Assembly (NCBI RefSeq): GCF_011806385.1
Contig: NZ_JAATOX010000033.1
Location: forward strand, 1-33,267
Direction of reading: 5' to 3'
DNA: 33,267 bases
Source: Phaeobacter sp. HF9A
GTDB lineage: Bacteria; Pseudomonadota; Alphaproteobacteria; Rhodobacterales; Rhodobacteraceae
Notes under the pieces: model-generated
The model's input: only the letters and a program-made list of their open reading frames with translations
Databases searched by the model: none
What the model was told of the DNA's origin: nothing
Shown here: in pieces, positions 15,918 to 23,473 of the stretch
How positions within the stretch are numbered: the stretch's first letter is position 1
How the letters are laid out: every line of letters begins with the position of its first letter
Made by a program: the position numbers and the translations under genes

Positions 15918-16966
15918 TGCAGATGAAGCGCTGTGTCTCGTCGGCCATTTTCGCCCTCTCTGCGGCTCCGGCATTTGCGAGTTGCGGCGACGGTGGGACG
16001 CAGATTTTCTATTGTGAAACCGAAAACGCATCTCGCATCCAAGTCTGCCTTCGGGATGAAACCGTGCAGTTCCTTGGTGGTCCGGATTTGTCTGATCCAG
16101 TCTATGACCTGTCCATGCCAGTGCGGTTCATGCCCTATCTTTCAACCGGGATCGCGCACTCCGAAGAGGACTTCAGCTACATACGTTTTTATGAGGGAAA
16201 GCGGGTTTTCACCGTCGGTGTGGATCGGGATCTGGAATTTGCCTCGGTGGCGCTGGGGATGGCGTATGACGCCCTTCCTTCGAACGAGGTGGCCTGCAAC
16301 CCGGATGCGATTGTCGATACCTTCCAAGTGCTCGACCAGTTCGCCCAGACCACGGGCCGGGTCGCTCCGGTTGTATCCGTTCCCGAGGTATCGCCGGACT
16401 GTGGGCCGATCCAAACGCTGCGCCCTGCGGAGTGGATGGACGACAAGGACGTCAGCCCGATCCACCTGGGGCCCGGAGAGGTCACAACAGAGGTGATACC
16501 GCTGGATCAGAACGTGCGCGTCTGTGGCGCGCCGGTTGATGGCTGGCAGGGGGTACGGTTTCAGTCTTATGGGTTTGAATGCGACTTGAACGCGCCGGAT
16601 GCAATCGGCGCTGTGTGCAGCTCCGGCTTTGTGCGCCTGTCTCAACTTCCTGAAATCTCTGCCCCGGCGTCAGAGGTTTCCCGCCCACAAGCGCTCGCCT
16701 GTCAGGCCGGCGGCTTTCGATTTGTGATGGTACGCGCCGACAACGGCGCCATCACGATCGAAAACGATCAGCTGCGCTTGACCCTGCCGCCGGGATCGGG
16801 GCCAGGCACCACCAGCGATACCGGGTCGGAGCAAGTCATGCGCGTGAACGACAAACTGACCCTTTCGCTCTCGCATGAAACGCTTGCGCTACAGGCGTCC
16901 CACAGCGAGCAGGGCCAGCAATCCGGCCTCTGCGTCCCCGTTGATCTGAGCGACGTTTCAAAATGA
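15917..16966 (+). CDS. Exported four-cysteine module protein with long C-terminal extension, paralogue 5
   Basis: A 349-residue exported protein. I start it at ATG 15917, which overlaps the previous stop (TGATG) and places the signal peptide at the N-terminus (ending APAFA, residue 21); a frame open from 15815 would bury the signal peptide. The module carries Cys23, Cys33, Cys44 (C-x9-C-x10-C) and Cys127. A middle SH3-like region follows (LGPGEVTTEVIPLDQNVRVC and AVCSSGFVRLSQL). The last 85 residues form another beta-rich segment with two cysteines. It is the last and largest member of the array, closed by a terminator-like hairpin. Function unknown. Confidence 0.8.
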   Translation: MQMKRCVSSAIFALSAAPAFASCGDGGTQIFYCETENASRIQVCLRDETVQFLGGPDLSDPVYDLSMPVRFMPYLSTGIAHSEEDFSYIRFYEGKRVFTVGVDRDLEFASVALGMAYDALPSNEVACNPDAIVDTFQVLDQFAQTTGRVAPVVSVPEVSPDCGPIQTLRPAEWMDDKDVSPIHLGPGEVTTEVIPLDQNVRVCGAPVDGWQGVRFQSYGFECDLNAPDAIGAVCSSGFVRLSQLPEISAPASEVSRPQALACQAGGFRFVMVRADNGAITIENDQLRLTLPPGSGPGTTSDTGSEQVMRVNDKLTLSLSHETLALQASHSEQGQQSGLCVPVDLSDVSK

Positions 16967-16979
16967 TCTGACACCTGTG

Positions 16980-17017
16980 CCTGCTGCGGGTGCCCCCGTG
17001 GCAGGTCTTGCTTTTTC
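16980..17017 (+). terminator. Intrinsic terminator after the exported-protein array
   Basis: CCTGCTGCGGG (16980-16990) pairs with CCCGTGGCAGG (16995-17005) through nine Watson-Crick and two G-U pairs around TGCC, followed by TCTTGCTTTTTCT. It ends the array and partly insulates the next gene. Confidence 0.6.
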
Positions 17018-17041
17018 TATCCAGTGTTCAGGACGACCAAA

Positions 17042-17824
17042 ATGATATTCAATCGAGCTCTTGCCACCACCGTTGCATTGATCCTGTCGCATGGCGCAGC
17101 GTCGGCCGCGGATCTGGCAACCCTCAGCAGTGCAGACGTCTCCCAATCTGTCGCGCAGATTCGCGAAACCTTTGAAGCGCAGGGCTATCGCTGTGAAAGC
17201 CTGGAGGTGATGGACCCTGACGATGGCAGAATTGATGAAACGGGTTGCGCGCTTTGGAAGGACGCGTTTTCCTTTTCCGACGCGGAGACGCGCGTGATGT
17301 GGACCATGCGCTATGAGAAAGACAACGAGATGCGGATCGTCGTCTTTGATGCGCAGCAAAGCCAGGATCGCGCCTTGATGATTGGTCAGGCCACGTTTTT
17401 CGAAGACGCGGCGATCGAGATCTCCTCCTCGGCGTTCCTGGAGGAAAGGCTTGCTGTATTTTCCGATGCCGCGCCGACATTCGGCACAATTGATACCTCT
17501 GCGGATGCGCTGGATCTGTGCTTTCTGATGTCGAAAGAGCCCAAGGTGCTGACCCCTTCGCGCTTGCCCGAGTCTGCATTGGAAGAGAACCAGAGGTTTC
17601 TTGGCGCCCCAATCAGCCCGGCAGCGATCCTTTGCGAACGCTGGATGAACGAGAAACGCGACGCGGTGGTGGATTTTGCACAATCAGATGCAGGTCCAGC
17701 CTATGCACGCAAGATCGTGTATTACGCCAAGGACGGGAAACCTCAACAATATATGGACATGCTTTGGAATGTTCCGGCGGTGGTGGACTGGAGCAAAGGA
17801 AACCTTCCCACGGAGGACAAATAG
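17042..17824 (+). CDS. Exported protein of unknown function
   Basis: A 260-residue protein with a signal peptide (MIFNRALATTVALILSHGAA, cleavage near residue 22). The mature part has four cysteines (GYRCESLEV, DETGCALW, LDLCFLM, AILCERW) but their spacing does not match the neighbouring module, so it is not an obvious paralogue. ATG 17042 is preferred because AGGACG lies 7-8 bp upstream and the signal peptide starts there; GTG 17024 is the alternative. It sits behind the terminator that closes the array. I do not recognise the family. Confidence 0.7.
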   Translation: MIFNRALATTVALILSHGAASAADLATLSSADVSQSVAQIRETFEAQGYRCESLEVMDPDDGRIDETGCALWKDAFSFSDAETRVMWTMRYEKDNEMRIVVFDAQQSQDRALMIGQATFFEDAAIEISSSAFLEERLAVFSDAAPTFGTIDTSADALDLCFLMSKEPKVLTPSRLPESALEENQRFLGAPISPAAILCERWMNEKRDAVVDFAQSDAGPAYARKIVYYAKDGKPQQYMDMLWNVPAVVDWSKGNLPTEDK

Positions 17825-17867
17825 CGTTTTCTGGCGAACAACTTTTTCTAGCAAACAATAGGTCATT

Positions 17868-17908
17868 GGCCATGAGGAGGTCCGTTTGCCGCGGAGCCCC
17901 TCATGGCC
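17868..17908. terminator. 10-bp inverted repeat after the exported-protein block
   Basis: GGCCATGAGG (17868-17877) is perfectly complementary to CCTCATGGCC (17899-17908), with a 21-base spacer. There is no U-tract. It lies 44 bp after the last exported gene, so it could be a factor-dependent terminator or an mRNA-stabilising structure. Confidence 0.45.
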
Positions 17909-18056
17909 CTCCCCTTGCGGCACATGGCTTTCAAAGCTCAGCGCAGCCGAATTGACCAGCGCCAAACCCCAGGCATAAATGCGCTGCCAAGACACAAAAC
18001 AGAGATGGCGGGGCGTTGCTCACGCGGCCATAAAATTCCCCTTAACTCCATACCCT

Positions 18057-18066
18057 ATATTAATAT
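18057..18066. promoter_or_regulatory. A/T-rich region with ATATTAATAT palindrome before the luxR-type gene
   Basis: The 100 bp before the regulator is the most A/T-rich part of the window. It contains the perfect palindrome ATATTAATAT about 52 bp before the start codon. It is a reasonable promoter or operator location but no consensus can be assigned. Confidence 0.3.
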
Positions 18067-18118
18067 CTTAGATTTTGAATTTACCTTTGCGGTGCCGCCA
18101 AAAGTCTGAGATTGAACG

Positions 18119-18919
18119 ATGAATGCCCCCTTTGACCTGATGGTGGATATCACCGAGGCACCTTCTCTTGATGCGAAATATGAAATTTTTTCGAATTTCA
18201 TCAAGTCGGAGTATGGCTACATCGGTGTGAACTACGTCCTTTTCACGGACACGCGGTCGCTAGAAACCATTCACGGCAATCATGCCTCAAAACGGTCGGG
18301 CCTCCCGGATGAATGGCGCGAGATCTATCAGCGAAACAACTATGCTCGGGACGATCTCGGCATGCGGATGGGGGCTTTGGGCCATAAACCCATGCTTCAA
18401 TCCAGCTTTTACCGTCTCTTGCATGAGGAAAAGCTGCCCCCGAATATAGCCCGTGTGGTGAGCGGGGTGCGCGATTTCGTGTCCTCTGGCGTGGTCATCC
18501 CGCTTGAAGCCAATGGGATCAGAGCAGTCGTGGGACTTTATGATACCTCAGGAATAATCGCCAACCATGACGCCCGCTTCGCGAAGCGCTGGCCCGTCAT
18601 TCAAACACTTGCCAATCACCTGCACCTGAGTAGCGACTGGTCCAGCGACCTGATCACGCAAATGGGCTTGAGCGAGATGAACCTAAAGGTGCTGCGCCTG
18701 AAAGCGCAGGGCCTGCGCGTCAAGGAAATCCTGTATGAAATCCAGCGCGACAACCCCAAAACTGTCGATAATCACATGCGACGGCTGCGCAAGGCTTTGG
18801 GCACACGCAACGATATTGAAACTGTTCTGCGCGCGGCAAAGCTCGGTCTGCTCCAAGAGGACAGCCTGAAGCCTCACCAGGTCAACCCCCAGCTCTATGA
18901 GGCGCTGACGCGCCGGTAA
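18119..18919 (+). CDS. LuxR-type regulator with autoinducer-binding domain, orphan
   Basis: A 266-residue regulator. The N-terminal part (to about residue 170) fits the autoinducer-binding domain: Trp66, Tyr70, Asp79 and Gly124 correspond to the conserved W57, Y61, D70 and G113 of TraR/LuxR. However the P71 position is Leu80 and the W85 position is Gln94. The C-terminal part (184-246) is a LuxR-type helix-turn-helix with LSEMNLKVLRLKAQGLRVKE, TVDNHMRRLRKALG and an AAKLGLL ending. No luxI-type synthase is in the window, so it is an orphan receptor here. It may sense a non-classical ligand or a neighbour's signal, and could control the exported-protein block upstream or act elsewhere; both are inference. 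Confidence 0.87.
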   Translation: MNAPFDLMVDITEAPSLDAKYEIFSNFIKSEYGYIGVNYVLFTDTRSLETIHGNHASKRSGLPDEWREIYQRNNYARDDLGMRMGALGHKPMLQSSFYRLLHEEKLPPNIARVVSGVRDFVSSGVVIPLEANGIRAVVGLYDTSGIIANHDARFAKRWPVIQTLANHLHLSSDWSSDLITQMGLSEMNLKVLRLKAQGLRVKEILYEIQRDNPKTVDNHMRRLRKALGTRNDIETVLRAAKLGLLQEDSLKPHQVNPQLYEALTRR

Positions 18920-19185
18920 ATCGGATCGGACCGCCACGAGAGCCACGCGGCACAGAAGCGCTACGGCAGTTGCTCTGGCCGTGCCGCCGCAGATCACGGC
19001 AGAAAACACCAGGATGGCGTCGAACCACAGGTCCCGACGGCCACGCGGATCTCGCTCAACAGCCGAATTGCGCAACAGGGTCAGCCGTCCCTCTGCGCGC
19101 GCCCCGCAGCCCCCCGACATCCCACAGGTGACAGCTCCGCCCGTTTCGCCTAAACCCGGACATAACAGCAACCGAGGCGAAAACC
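18920..19185. other. Intergenic region upstream of the cyclase
   Basis: About 266 bp without a convincing gene. A minus-strand frame crosses it from inside the luxR-type gene but has no family character. GAGG at 19174-19177 is the ribosome binding site for the cyclase GTG start. Confidence 0.4.
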
Positions 19186-20871
19186 GTGGCGCAGGCACTC
19201 TGGCAGGGAAATTGGATTCAACGCAGCAGGCTGGCCTCGGGGCTGGTGCTCTTTACCTTTGCCTTTTTCCACTTTCTGAACATTGCCGCCGGGCTGGTGT
19301 CGCCCGAACTGCTGGACGCCATGCAAGAGGCGCGCGAAGCCGTGAGCCGCAGCCTGCCGGGGCAGATCGTGCTTTATGGCGCTTTTCTCACCCATGGGGC
19401 GCTGGCGATCTGGCAGGTGGCGATGCGGCGCACCCTGCGGATGAGCTTCACCCAGTGGTTCCAGCTGCTGCTTGGCGTGCTGATGCCGCTGCAACTGATC
19501 CAGCATGTGGTCTATGCGAATTACGCGGTGCGGGTGATGGATTTTGACGCCGATATGTCCTCGGTGATCCTGATGCTCTGGTCCTCGCCCGAGGCGCTGC
19601 AACAATATCTCTTGCTGCTGGTGGTCTGGACCCACGGCTGCATCGGCATTCACATGTGGCTGCGCCTCACCAGATGGTGGAGCCATGTGGTGCCCTATAT
19701 GATCGGCATTGCCGTTTTGGTGCCCAGTCTCGCCCTCGCCGGGCTGGTCACCGAAGGGCGGCGGATGTGGGATTTCTTTACCGACGACGGCATGGCGGCC
19801 GAGATCATGGCCGATTACAACTGGCCCAATGCCGCGCAGGCCGCGGAGCTGGCCCATGTGGCCACCATCGGGCTCTGGGTCTTCTTTGGTCTGCTGGGCT
19901 TTGCCTTTGCCACCTATCTGCTGCGTCGTGGGATTCAGCGCAGCCGCTCGGTCAGGATCAGCTATGTGGATGGCCCCGACATCACCGCAGATCGCGGCCT
20001 CACCCTGCTGGAGATGTCGCAGCTGAAAGCGGTGCCGCATCCCTCGCTCTGTGGTGGCAAGGGGCGCTGCACCACCTGCCGCGTTGCGGTGCTGGAAGGC
20101 GCCGAACACCTGCCCGCGCCCAGCACCGCCGAGGCGCGCAGCCTCACCGCCGTGCAGGCTGCCGACAATGTGCGCCTGGCTTGTCAGATCCGCCCCACGG
20201 AGGCGCTCCGGGTCAAGCGGGTCTACAGCCCCAAGGGCCGCCGCCAGGTCCATGCCGCCCAGGGCGAGGAGAAAACCATCGCGGTGCTCTTCCTCGATAT
20301 CCGTGGCTTCACCGCCCGCTCGGCGGGGCTTTTGCCCTATGACGTGGTGTTCCTTCTCAATCGGTTCTTTGACGCCATCGTGCCCGAGATCACCCGCGCG
20401 GGCGGCAGCGTCGACAAATACATGGGCGACGGCATCCTGGCGCTGTTTGAAACCCGCGACACCCAAAGCTCCGCGCGCGCGGGGCTTGAGGCGGCGGCGA
20501 ATATCGGCGTCGCGCTGGCGCGGTTCAACCGCATGCTGGCCTCCGAGGGCGAGGATCCGGTGCGCATCGGCATGGGGCTGCACGCGGGCACCGTGGTGCT
20601 GGGCGAAATCGGCGCTGCCGGCAACGCGCCGCGCACGCTGATCGGCTCTACGGTCAATGCCACCAGCCGCCTGGAGGCCAAGACCAAGGACCTCGGGGTG
20701 GAACTCCTGGTGTCAAAAGACATTTTCGCCGCCGCCGGTCTGGCCGACCCGGATCTCGGGTTTCAGACCTTCGAGCTGCGCGGCGTTGATGGCCCCATCC
20801 TGGCCCTGCCCCTGCCCCGCGCCTCCGGGCTGGAGAGCCTGATCGACTCAGACGCGCCCACCACGCGCTGA
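19186..20871 (+). CDS. cyaC: Membrane-bound class III adenylate cyclase with heme-type anchor and 2Fe-2S domain (CyaC-like)
   Basis: A 561-residue three-part sensor enzyme. Residues 1-250 form about six transmembrane helices with histidines at 29, 70, 107, 150 and 156, as expected for the diheme-B succinate:quinone reductase type anchor described in Sinorhizobium CyaC. Residues 258-345 are a plant-type ferredoxin domain with Cys289, Cys295, Cys298 and Cys333 (C-x5-C-x2-C-x34-C). Residues 360-540 are the cyclase domain: metal-binding Asp371 (FLDIRGFT) and Asp415 (KYMGDG), Lys411, Thr484 at the purine-selecting position, and Asn491/Arg495 (VNATSR). The expected role is cAMP synthesis in response to the quinone/redox state. 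The start is GTG after GAGG. It stands alone. CyaC name is by architecture only. Confidence 0.92.
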   Translation: MAQALWQGNWIQRSRLASGLVLFTFAFFHFLNIAAGLVSPELLDAMQEAREAVSRSLPGQIVLYGAFLTHGALAIWQVAMRRTLRMSFTQWFQLLLGVLMPLQLIQHVVYANYAVRVMDFDADMSSVILMLWSSPEALQQYLLLLVVWTHGCIGIHMWLRLTRWWSHVVPYMIGIAVLVPSLALAGLVTEGRRMWDFFTDDGMAAEIMADYNWPNAAQAAELAHVATIGLWVFFGLLGFAFATYLLRRGIQRSRSVRISYVDGPDITADRGLTLLEMSQLKAVPHPSLCGGKGRCTTCRVAVLEGAEHLPAPSTAEARSLTAVQAADNVRLACQIRPTEALRVKRVYSPKGRRQVHAAQGEEKTIAVLFLDIRGFTARSAGLLPYDVVFLLNRFFDAIVPEITRAGGSVDKYMGDGILALFETRDTQSSARAGLEAAANIGVALARFNRMLASEGEDPVRIGMGLHAGTVVLGEIGAAGNAPRTLIGSTVNATSRLEAKTKDLGVELLVSKDIFAAAGLADPDLGFQTFELRGVDGPILALPLPRASGLESLIDSDAPTTR

Positions 20872-21081
20872 CCGCCCCGGCCGCCTCTCCTGCCCGCCGC
20901 CACGACCGGCGACAGCTGTTCCGGCATCGCCCGGTTTTGCGTGACCCTCGCACCGGTTTTGGCAGAAATAGCCCAAAATTTCCTTTTTCCACAGGGCAAC
21001 TGGACAAGCCTTCCCCACAACAGGTATTGCCCCCGCAAACGCCATGACCCGGCGTGAGCCGCCAGACGAAAGAGACACCTG

Positions 21082-22800
21082 ATGAATATGTCCAGTAATT
21101 TGACTCCGATCCCGGAGCTTTATGTATCCTATGATTCCGCGCAAAAGCTGAAGGTCGAAGCCGCCGACCTGACCAGCCACGACCTGACCCCCCGTCAGAT
21201 CTGTGACCTGGAACTGCTGATGAACGGCGGTTTCAACCCGCTCAAGGGCTTCCTGTCCGAAGCAGATTACAACGGTGTCGTTGAAAACATGCGTCTGGCC
21301 GATGGCCAGCTCTGGCCGATGCCGATCACGCTTGATGTCTCCGAGGATTTCGCGTCCTCCATCGAGATCGGTCAGGACATCGCCCTGCGCGACCAGGAAG
21401 GCGTGATCCTCGCCACCATGACCGTCACCGACCGCTGGGAGCCGAATAAATCCCGCGAGGCCGAAAAGGTCTTTGGCGCCGATGACGAGGCCCACCCGGC
21501 GGTGAACTACCTGCATAACACCGCGGGCAAGATCTATCTCGGCGGCCCGGTGACCGGCATCCAGCAGCCCATCCACTATGATTTCCGCGCCCGCCGCGAC
21601 ACCCCGAACGAGCTGCGCAGCTTCTTCCGCAAGATGGGCTGGCGCCGCGTTGTGGCCTTCCAGACCCGCAACCCGCTGCACCGCGCCCACCAGGAGCTGA
21701 CCTTCCGCGCCGCGCGCGAAGCCCAGGCCAACCTGCTGATCCACCCGGTTGTCGGCATGACCAAACCGGGCGACGTGGACCATTTCACCCGTGTGCGCTG
21801 CTACGAGGCGGTGCTCGACAAATACCCGGCGGCCACCACCTCCATGAGCCTGCTGAACCTTGCCATGCGTATGGCCGGCCCGCGCGAGGCCGTCTGGCAC
21901 GGTCTGATCCGCGCCAACCACGGCTGCACCCATTTCATCGTTGGCCGCGACCACGCCGGCCCGGGCAAGAACTCCGCCGGCGAAGATTTCTACGGCCCCT
22001 ATGACGCGCAGGACCTGTTCCGCGAGTATCAGGATGAAATCGGCGTCGAAATGGTGGACTTCAAGCACATGGTCTATGTGCAGGAGCGCGCCCAATACGA
22101 ACCCAACGACGAGATCGAAGATCGCGACAATGTCACCATCCTGAACATCTCCGGCACCGAGCTGCGCCGCCGCCTTCAGGAAGGTCTGGAAATCCCCGAG
22201 TGGTTCTCCTTCCCCGAGGTGGTCTCCGAGCTGCGCAAGACCAAACCGCCGCGCGCGCAACAGGGCTTTACCGTCTTCTTCACCGGCTTCTCCGGCTCCG
22301 GCAAATCCACCATTGCAAACGCTCTGATGGTCAAGCTGATGGAGATGGGCGGCCGTCCGGTGACCCTGCTCGATGGCGATATCGTGCGTAAAAACCTCAG
22401 CTCCGAACTGGGCTTCTCGAAAGAACACCGCGACCTCAACATCAAGCGCATCGGCTATGTGGCGAGCGAGATCACCAAGAATGGCGGCATCGCCATCTGT
22501 GCCCCGATCGCGCCCTATGCCGCCACCCGCCGCCACGTGCGCGAGGAGATCGAGCAATTCGGCGCCTTCGTCGAAGTACACGTCGCCACCTCGATCGAGG
22601 AATGCGAACGCCGCGACCGCAAGGGGCTCTACAAACTCGCCCGCGAAGGCAAGATCAAAGAGTTCACCGGCATCTCCGACCCCTATGACGTGCCGCAAAA
22701 CCCCGAGCTCAGCGTCGAGACCGAAAATGTCGATGTCGACAACTGCGCCCATCAGGTGCTCTTGAAACTGGAAAGCATGGGGCTGATCAACGGTCACTGA
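21082..22800 (+). CDS. Bifunctional sulfate adenylyltransferase / adenylylsulfate kinase
   Basis: A 572-residue fusion for the first two steps of sulfate assimilation: ATP plus sulfate to APS, then APS phosphorylation to PAPS. Residues 1-390 are ATP sulfurylase with QTRNPLHRAHQE near 194-205 and GRDHAG near 291-296. Residues 395-572 are APS kinase with the P-loop FTGFSGSGKST near 400 and a later KEFTGISDPYDVP segment. The order (sulfurylase first) is the fungal-type arrangement, also known in alphaproteobacteria. In fungi the C-terminal domain acts as an allosteric PAPS sensor; here the P-loop is intact, so kinase activity is expected. It is monocistronic, with its own terminator. ATG 21088 is a possible alternative start. 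No riboswitch was recognised in the 210-bp leader. Confidence 0.95.
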   Translation: MNMSSNLTPIPELYVSYDSAQKLKVEAADLTSHDLTPRQICDLELLMNGGFNPLKGFLSEADYNGVVENMRLADGQLWPMPITLDVSEDFASSIEIGQDIALRDQEGVILATMTVTDRWEPNKSREAEKVFGADDEAHPAVNYLHNTAGKIYLGGPVTGIQQPIHYDFRARRDTPNELRSFFRKMGWRRVVAFQTRNPLHRAHQELTFRAAREAQANLLIHPVVGMTKPGDVDHFTRVRCYEAVLDKYPAATTSMSLLNLAMRMAGPREAVWHGLIRANHGCTHFIVGRDHAGPGKNSAGEDFYGPYDAQDLFREYQDEIGVEMVDFKHMVYVQERAQYEPNDEIEDRDNVTILNISGTELRRRLQEGLEIPEWFSFPEVVSELRKTKPPRAQQGFTVFFTGFSGSGKSTIANALMVKLMEMGGRPVTLLDGDIVRKNLSSELGFSKEHRDLNIKRIGYVASEITKNGGIAICAPIAPYAATRRHVREEIEQFGAFVEVHVATSIEECERRDRKGLYKLAREGKIKEFTGISDPYDVPQNPELSVETENVDVDNCAHQVLLKLESMGLINGH

Positions 22801-22822
22801 TCCGCGCTTCAGACCTGACAGG

Positions 22823-22855
22823 AACGGCCTCGCTTTTTGCGGGGCCGTTTTTGTT
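22823..22855 (+). terminator. Intrinsic terminator of the sat-cysC gene
   Basis: CGGCCTCGC and GCGGGGCCG form a nine-pair stem (one G-U) around TTTTT, followed by TTTTTGTTT. It begins about 22 bp after the stop codon. Confidence 0.9.
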
Positions 22856-22932
22856 TGTAACCGGCTGTTAAGCTCTTGGCAGATCTATGCGCGCGCCAGG
22901 GGCGCAACGCCCATAAAATGTATCAGCCTCCC

Positions 22933-22966
22933 TGACCCATTGTTTCGTATACGAAACATTAGGTCA
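22933..22966. promoter_or_regulatory. 34-bp near-perfect palindrome (operator- or parS-like)
   Basis: The core TGTTTCGTATACGAAACA (22941-22958) is a perfect 18-bp palindrome. It is flanked symmetrically, three bases away on each side, by TGACC (22933-22937) and GGTCA (22962-22966). This is the dimer-site geometry of a repressor such as a GntR-type protein. The half-sites TGTTTC/GAAACA also equal those of ParB parS sites, but parS has a four-base ACGT centre rather than GTATAC. No regulator gene lies beside it. A third TGACC occurs at 22974. Confidence 0.7.
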
Positions 22967-23005
22967 CGAATGCTGACCTATCCACCCGCCACCGCCGGCC
23001 ATTTC

Positions 23006-23049
23006 TTCTAACTCCAAATATCCCGGGAGCACGAGGGCAGCGCCCTCGT
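23006..23049 (+). repeat. Hairpin intergenic repeat, copy 2
   Basis: Contains CAAATATCCCGGGAGC followed by an 8-bp stem, ACGAGGGC-AGC-GCCCTCGT (23031-23049). Same plan as the copies at 3933-3978 and 26690-26736, with compensated stem changes (GAGGG/CCCTC in place of GGGGG/CCCCC). Confidence 0.7.
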
Positions 23050-23177
23050 CCGTCCTCACCCCACGTCTCGCCCCCAAACGCCACCCAAATGTGTCGAGAC
23101 AATATTTCCCTACACAACTTCAGGTTTTGCGTGGTACGACACACCCGTGTTCAACTGACGGAAAAAAGGAGGCACTC

Positions 23178-23261
23178 ATGACTATTGTATCAATGCAGCT
23201 GCGCTCCATCGTCGCCGACCCTGCGGGCGCCTATCGCCGAGGGCGGTACAGCGCCTCCTGA
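23178..23261 (+). CDS. Possible 27-residue small protein or leader peptide
   Basis: A 27-codon ORF starting with ATG at 23178, preceded by AAAAAAGGAGG with a 6-base spacing, the best ribosome binding site in the window. The product begins MTIVSMQLRSIVADP and ends with a basic RRGRY stretch; it has no helix long enough to span a membrane. It lies 212 bp upstream of the DUF1127-like gene on the same strand, so it could be a leader peptide or an independent small protein. It is not recognised. Support rests on the ribosome binding site alone. Confidence 0.5.
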   Translation: MTIVSMQLRSIVADPAGAYRRGRYSAS

Positions 23262-23473
23262 GGCCACGCCTTAGGCGATATCCATCGCTCTTCCTGAGCT
23301 GACCACAACCTCCCAACTTTGACAGCCCATGCCCGCCCCTTTTCCGGGGTCGCTGCCGTCGCGACATCTGCGTCGCGCGCGGCGCATGATCCCTCCCCGA
23401 GGTCGCGGGTCCGGTCTGTCGTTCCAATCTCACATTTCTCATAGGAGCCCCCACCATCGGGGGAACAGATAAG

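Noticed and set aside
18683-19198. Minus-strand frame covering the luxR 3' end and the following gap
   Set aside because: It is antisense to the helix-turn-helix of a clear gene and shows no family pattern; the hydrophobic stretch is likely a by-product of composition.
20872-21081. Possible SAM/sulfur riboswitch upstream of sat-cysC
   Set aside because: The 210-bp leader has no pattern I can match to a known sulfur-related riboswitch.
22941-22958. Canonical parS site
   Set aside because: Half-sites match, but the centre is GTATAC (18 bp in all) instead of the 16-bp TGTTTCACGTGAAACA type, and no parAB genes are near. Kept as a palindrome, not called parS.
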